Both the position numbers and the translations under genes were made by a program. Below the pieces are notes generated by a model. It searched no databases, was not told the DNA's origin, and worked only from the letters and a program-made list of their open reading frames with translations. This document shows, piece after piece, positions 63,928 through 64,000 of a stretch of 64,000 bases of DNA; position 1 is the stretch's first letter, and every line of letters begins with the position of its first letter. Source of the stretch: Verrucomicrobiota bacterium (lineage in GTDB: Bacteria; Verrucomicrobiota; Verrucomicrobiia; Limisphaerales; J093); assembly GCA_012517065.1 (NCBI GenBank), contig JAAYVR010000043.1, positions 35,432 to 99,431 on the forward strand, read 5' to 3'.

Positions 63928-64000
63928 ATGAGACTGCCCAGAATCAAACTTCAGGGTAAAACCGTGGTCTATCACTGCATGTCTAGAATCGTCGGCAAGG
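63928..64000 (+). CDS. REP-associated (RAYT/IS200-like) transposase, N-terminal fragment at window edge
   Basis: The ATG at 63928 has a strong AAGGAGG ribosome binding site at 63917-63923. The 24 codons in the window read MRLPRIKLQGKTVVYHCMSR plus four more residues. An N-terminus of the form (R)xPRIxxxGxxYHCMSR is characteristic of Y1 HUH transposases of the RAYT (TnpA_REP) type, including the conserved YH. The catalytic HUH and Tyr lie beyond the edge. Its neighbourhood of GGGACAGACACG boxes suggests it mobilises that family (inference). Confidence 0.75.
   Translation, partial: MRLPRIKLQGKTVVYHCMSRIVGK

Overview
The window looks like chromosomal DNA of a free-living Gram-negative bacterium of the PVC superphylum, most likely Verrucomicrobiota (Limisphaerales/Pedosphaera-like). 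This is inferred from the make-up of the division and cell-wall (dcw) cluster (a LysM lipoprotein gene inside it, a conserved unknown gene between mraZ and rsmH, a divergent FtsZ), the many secreted glycan-active enzymes, and intergenic GGGACAGACACG repeats together with a REP-associated (RAYT-like) transposase start at the right edge. No rRNA, tRNA or CRISPR array was seen.

Region 1 (1-17987, all minus strand) is a tightly packed dcw cluster. In transcription order it reads mraZ, an unknown gene, rsmH, ftsL, ftsI, a murE-like gene, murF, mraY, a small unknown ORF, a LysM protein, ftsW, murG, murB, ddl, ftsQ, ftsA and ftsZ. FtsZ runs off the left edge a few residues after its conserved C-terminal peptide. 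Two standard members are missing: murD (between mraY and ftsW) and murC (between murG and murB). The murE-like protein keeps the Mur-ligase fold pattern but has lost essentially every catalytic motif, including the P-loop lysine. This is the strongest anomaly in the window.

Region 2 (17988-19217) is a 1.2-kb gene-free stretch with several families of palindromic repeats. Region 3 (19218-31500, minus strand) is a nitrogen operon: gltB, gltD, carA, carB and a NifA-like sigma-54 activator. It links ammonia assimilation into glutamate with glutamine-dependent carbamoyl phosphate synthesis. Region 4 (32280-34919) encodes an unusual KaiC-like/PEP-synthase-type ATP-grasp fusion.

Region 5 (about 35-49.6 kb) is rich in exported glycan-degrading enzymes: a GH5 endoglycanase, a CE15 glucuronoyl esterase, a heparinase II/III-type lyase, a GH97 glycosidase and a GH99/WbsX-like protein. 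Small housekeeping genes lie between them (DUF1844, LON-domain protein, an AbrB-like fragment, cutA, a TlpA-type thioredoxin), together with more repeats. Region 6 (50.0-53.2 kb) has hypC, hypF and a cyclic-nucleotide-binding protein, but no hypD, hypE or hydrogenase genes next to them. Region 7 (54-63.5 kb) has a secreted TPR protein, uvrA, a cardiolipin-synthase-like phospholipase D and typA/bipA. The window ends in a repeat-laden spacer followed by the first 24 codons of the RAYT-like transposase, a plausible mobiliser of one of the repeat families.
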